34,786 bases of DNA from CAYUNT01 sp964446285 (GTDB lineage: Bacteria > Sumerlaeota > Sumerlaeia > SLMS01 > CAYUNT01). Shown here in pieces: positions 34,543 to 34,786 of this stretch. Location of the stretch: contig CAYUNT010000020.1 in the NCBI GenBank assembly GCA_964446285.1, positions 1 to 34,786 of the forward strand, in the 5' to 3' direction. Both the position numbers and the translations under genes were made by a program. Every line of letters begins with the position of its first letter. Position 1 is the first letter of the stretch. The notes beneath the pieces were generated by a model that was given only the letters and a program-made list of their open reading frames with translations, was not told the DNA's origin and made no database searches.

Positions 34543-34665
34543 TGGGATCGCGAGGCTCCGCACTCGCGTTTGCTTCTGGCGTGCGGCGGGATAGTTCGGG
34601 CGTGAGGGAATAAGAGAAAGACGCGTGGGGGTAAAAAGACGCGAGTGCGGAGCCTCGCGATCCCA
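34543..34665. repeat. 27-bp perfect inverted repeat, arms 69 bp apart
   Basis: The left arm 34543-34569 and the right arm 34639-34665 are exact reverse complements, with key segments GCGAGGCTCCGCACTCGCG and its complement. Inside lies 69 bp of low-complexity G/A-rich DNA. No transposase or target-site duplication is visible. Confidence 0.88.
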
Positions 34666-34786
34666 GCGATCCCACGGTACAATTCTGTAAAACTTCTATG
34701 ATTAGCAGGGATTGCAGGATATAGCGTTCTTTTCTTCAGGCCCAACCGCGATCTGCGCCCGCGCGGCGGAACGAACATCGCCGGGA

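Larger units (their letters stand above)
33926..34786. other. Repeat-rich non-coding region at the right edge
   Basis: No convincing gene is present in these 860 bp; all open frames are short, and the composition is mixed. The region should contain the pta promoter. It holds a 7-bp stem hairpin (34205-34224), the palindrome GTAAC-GT-GTTAC (34243-34254), an 18-bp tandem array (34400-34453), and a 27-bp inverted repeat (34543-34665). The stretch 34476-34516 resembles a short cosmopolitan repeat that I recall from intergenic DNA of several phyla; this is memory, not proof. Confidence 0.7.

Noticed and set aside
34543..34665. Insertion sequence ends
   Set aside because: Only 69 bp lie between the arms, no transposase is present, and no target duplication is visible.

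Overview
The window is about 34.8 kb of GC-rich bacterial chromosome. It carries 24 protein genes that I can support, no rRNA or tRNA gene that I can find, and no transposase or prophage gene. The bare kinase, NlpC/P60, beta-propeller and golvesin-like secreted proteins, the Gram-negative style lipoprotein and signal peptides, and the short dispersed repeats between genes suggest an uncultured member of the Planctomycetota/Lentisphaerota/Sumerlaeota-like part of the tree. That placement is inference: there is no marker gene here to prove it. ORF density is high and long antisense reading frames are common, as expected for GC-rich DNA; they are not genes.

Region 1 (80-9290, plus strand) starts with a two-gene acetate/carboxylate uptake unit (DUF485 protein plus an ActP-type sodium:solute symporter with a large extra loop). 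It continues with a PHP-domain phosphoesterase and then a membrane receptor that joins a Cache sensor, two PAS domains, a CBS pair and a DUF294 nucleotidyltransferase. After a 387-bp non-coding gap comes a transmembrane Ser/Thr kinase with an OB-fold-like and a beta-propeller-like exterior. Region 2 (9339-12867, minus strand) holds a secreted two-domain N-acetylmuramoyl-L-alanine amidase, whose second domain has lost its metal ligands, and a medium-chain dehydrogenase of the type usually fused to a Gfo/Idh/MocA domain.

Region 3 (13321-22372, plus strand) has GDP-mannose 4,6-dehydratase, UDP-glucose 6-dehydrogenase, a secreted double beta-propeller protein, CsaA, and a GNAT acetyltransferase-RNase HI fusion. 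It then has a compact redox operon: a promoter, a perfect 12-2-12 palindromic operator, an ArsR-family repressor, a DUF6132-thioredoxin fusion with its own internal ribosome binding site, an FmdB-type zinc ribbon protein and a lipoprotein. This operon is the best candidate for an undescribed regulated system in the window.

Region 4 (22549-33925, minus strand), read from right to left, has phosphate acetyltransferase, a dTDP-L-rhamnose 4-epimerase-like SDR with three 30-bp hairpin repeats in front of it, a secreted propeller-like protein, an NlpC/P60 protein with duplicated FN3 plus alpha/beta modules, a DUF255/YyaL-like protein whose thioredoxin cysteines are gone, an RluA-type pseudouridine synthase, and a GT39-like membrane glycosyltransferase that overlaps it by GTGA. 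The last 860 bp (33926-34786) are non-coding and rich in short tandem and inverted repeats.

Themes that recur are acetate metabolism at both ends (symporter and Pta), nucleotide-sugar supply for surface polysaccharide (Gmd, Ugd, rhamnose epimerase, GT39), cell-wall remodelling (amidase, NlpC/P60, possible lytic enzyme lipoprotein), and enzyme folds retained without their catalytic residues (second amidase domain, DUF255 protein, MDR lacking zinc ligands).
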